Below are positions 62,889 to 64,000 of a stretch of DNA of 64,000 nt, piece after piece. Source of the DNA: Nostoc sp. NIES-3756 (GTDB lineage: Bacteria > Cyanobacteriota > Cyanobacteriia > Cyanobacteriales > Nostocaceae); the NCBI RefSeq assembly GCF_001548375.1, contig NZ_AP017295.1, positions 6,152,001 to 6,216,000 of the forward strand, read 5' to 3'. Under the pieces are notes generated by a model. That model saw only the letters and a program-made list of their open reading frames with translations. It was not told where the DNA came from and made no database searches. Position 1 is the first letter of the stretch. The number at the start of each line of letters is the position of its first letter. A program made the translations under genes and the position numbers.

Positions 62889-64000
62889 CTAAAAATTTGG
62901 GCAATACTCTTGGATGATTTTTACGTCCAAAGTGGTATTTTGTAGGGAACGGATAGCGGCGACGGTAGCTTTAGCGCCAGCGATGGTTGTGATAATGGGG
63001 ATTTTGTAGGCTAAACCTGTGCGGCGAATTAATCGCGCATCGGTTTGAGCTTCTTCTCCTGATGGGGTGTTAATAATCAGTTGGATTTTTTGGTTCTTGA
63101 TGGCATCAATAACGTGGGGACGGCCTTCGTGCAGTTTGAGGACTAACTCGACGTTCAAACCGTGTTCCAATAAGACGCGGCGTGTACCAAAGGTAGCCAT
63201 GACCTTAAAGCCTAAGTCAATAAACTCTTTAACTACAGGTACGGCTGCGGCTTTATCGCGATCGCTCATGGAAACAAATACGGTTCCTGTTAGCGGTAGC
63301 CGTTCTCCTGCACCTAATTCTGCCTTAGCGAAGGCGCGACCAAAATCGCTGTCGATTCCCATCACTTCGCCGGTAGAACGCATCTCTGGGCCTAATATTG
63401 TATCAGTTCCCGGGAATTTGTTAAAGGGTAATACTGCTTCTTTAACAGCAATGTGATTGGGGATAACTTCTTGGGTAAAGTTCAACTCTTCCAGGGTTTT
63501 CCCCGACATAATTAAGGATGCTAACTTCGCCAAGGGTATGCCTGTTGCTTTTGAGACAAAGGGTACTGTGCGAGAGGCGCGGGGGTTGGCTTCCAAAATG
63601 TAAACTTGGGGTGAATATGTGCTTGCACCAATGACGGCAAACTGAATATTCATTAACCCAACTACAGAAAGCGCCTGTGCTAGTTGCACTGTCCAAGAGC
63701 GGATTTGATTGAGGACGGCTGGTGGTAGAGAAATTGAGGGTAGAGAACAAGCCGAATCTCCTGAGTGAATACCCGCTTGTTCGATGTGTTCCATGATGCC
63801 ACCAATTACTACTCGTCCTGTATGGTCGGCGATCGCATCCACATCAACTTCGATGGCATTTTCTAGGAACTTATCGATTAAAATCGGGTGTTCTGGTTCT
63901 ACCTGTACCGCAAAGGTCATGTAACGTTCCAACTCTGCATCAGAGTAGACGATTTCCATAGCCCTTCCCCCCAATACATAACTCGGACGTACTACCACAG
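62889..64000 (-). CDS. carB: Carbamoyl phosphate synthase large subunit, C-terminal part
   Basis: Partial: the window cuts the gene at its right edge. The visible 369 residues hold the second ATP-grasp half (VVRPSYVLGGRAMEIVYSD, HIEQAGIHSGDSACSLP, QVYILEANPRASRTVPFVS) and the C-terminal MGS allosteric domain (GTVFVSMSDRDKAAAVPVVK, LIINTPSGEEAQTDARLIR). CarB with CarA makes carbamoyl phosphate for arginine and pyrimidine synthesis. Full length would be about 1080-1100 residues. Stop codon is at 62889-62891. Confidence 0.95.
   Translation of the reverse strand, partial: VVVRPSYVLGGRAMEIVYSDAELERYMTFAVQVEPEHPILIDKFLENAIEVDVDAIADHTGRVVIGGIMEHIEQAGIHSGDSACSLPSISLPPAVLNQIRSWTVQLAQALSVVGLMNIQFAVIGASTYSPQVYILEANPRASRTVPFVSKATGIPLAKLASLIMSGKTLEELNFTQEVIPNHIAVKEAVLPFNKFPGTDTILGPEMRSTGEVMGIDSDFGRAFAKAELGAGERLPLTGTVFVSMSDRDKAAAVPVVKEFIDLGFKVMATFGTRRVLLEHGLNVELVLKLHEGRPHVIDAIKNQKIQLIINTPSGEEAQTDARLIRRTGLAYKIPIITTIAGAKATVAAIRSLQNTTLDVKIIQEYCPNF

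Overview
The window is from a filamentous, heterocyst-forming cyanobacterium of the Nostoc/Anabaena group. Four things point there: photosystem I genes (psaL, psaJ, psaF), a hetZ-patU heterocyst-patterning cluster, frequent HIP1 octamers (GCGATCGC), and many tandem heptamer arrays (TAGTCAA/TTGACTA type, the STRR repeats of Nostocaceae). From memory, the order ssb, two amiC genes, murI, sds, hetZ, psaL/J/F, tic22, infB/nusA and rpaB resembles the alr0088-alr0130 part of Anabaena PCC 7120. The right end (nblB, CBS protein, mutT, DUF760 gene, sigD, carB) resembles alr3809-alr3814 in the opposite orientation. That points to a close relative carrying a rearrangement. No search was run to test it.

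Layout. 0-9 kb: single-strand DNA-binding protein, SIMPL-domain protein, CPA2 antiporter, two tandem AMIN/amidase_3 cell-wall hydrolases, glutamate racemase. 9-17 kb: a structured 1.1-kb spacer, solanesyl diphosphate synthase, then hetZ with a putative HetR site inside the opposite-strand gene, a split patU, and a transglutaminase-like membrane protein lacking its catalytic Cys and His. 18-28 kb: remA-gmk, psaL/psaJ/psaF, tsaD, alpha/beta hydrolase, ACT-like protein, GNAT acetyltransferase, tRNA-Pro(TGG), tic22-prmC, tsaC. 28-37 kb: dehydrogenase, small genes, and the minus-strand rimP-nusA-ylxR-infB translation cluster. 37-47 kb is more accessory: a membrane protein, a peptidoglycan-binding protein, a ClpP-like protease, Uma2 nucleases, a 21-bp tandem repeat, a YgiT-type antitoxin with a frameshifted DUF4258 partner, and a kinase-WD40 fusion. 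47-52 kb: radA, rpaB, a cytochrome b6f cofactor-assembly gene, Uma2, DUF456, an Rpn/DUF4351 gene and a decayed duplicate of its tail. 53-58 kb is sparse: two secreted PEP-CTERM-like proteins and a calpain-like protease with duplicated N-terminal modules. 58-64 kb: nblB, CBS pair, mutT, DUF760, sigD and the 3' part of carB.

Functional links. The two amidases and murI all act on peptidoglycan; amidases of this family open septal nanopores for cell-to-cell exchange in related strains. This fits with hetZ/patU nearby as genes of multicellular patterning. tsaD, tsaC and prmC, together with infB, nusA, rimP and ylxR, serve translation and tRNA modification. psaL/J/F, rpaB and nblB serve photosystem assembly and acclimation to light or nutrient stress.

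Most interesting observations: the HetR-like site for hetZ; the transglutaminase-fold pseudoenzyme; the calpain-like protease with a complete Cys-His-Asn triad; the frameshifted toxin beside an intact antitoxin; the 21-bp repeat block; and the repeated finding that stop codons lie at the very edge of heptamer arrays. I saw no clear evidence for a complete new multi-gene system.
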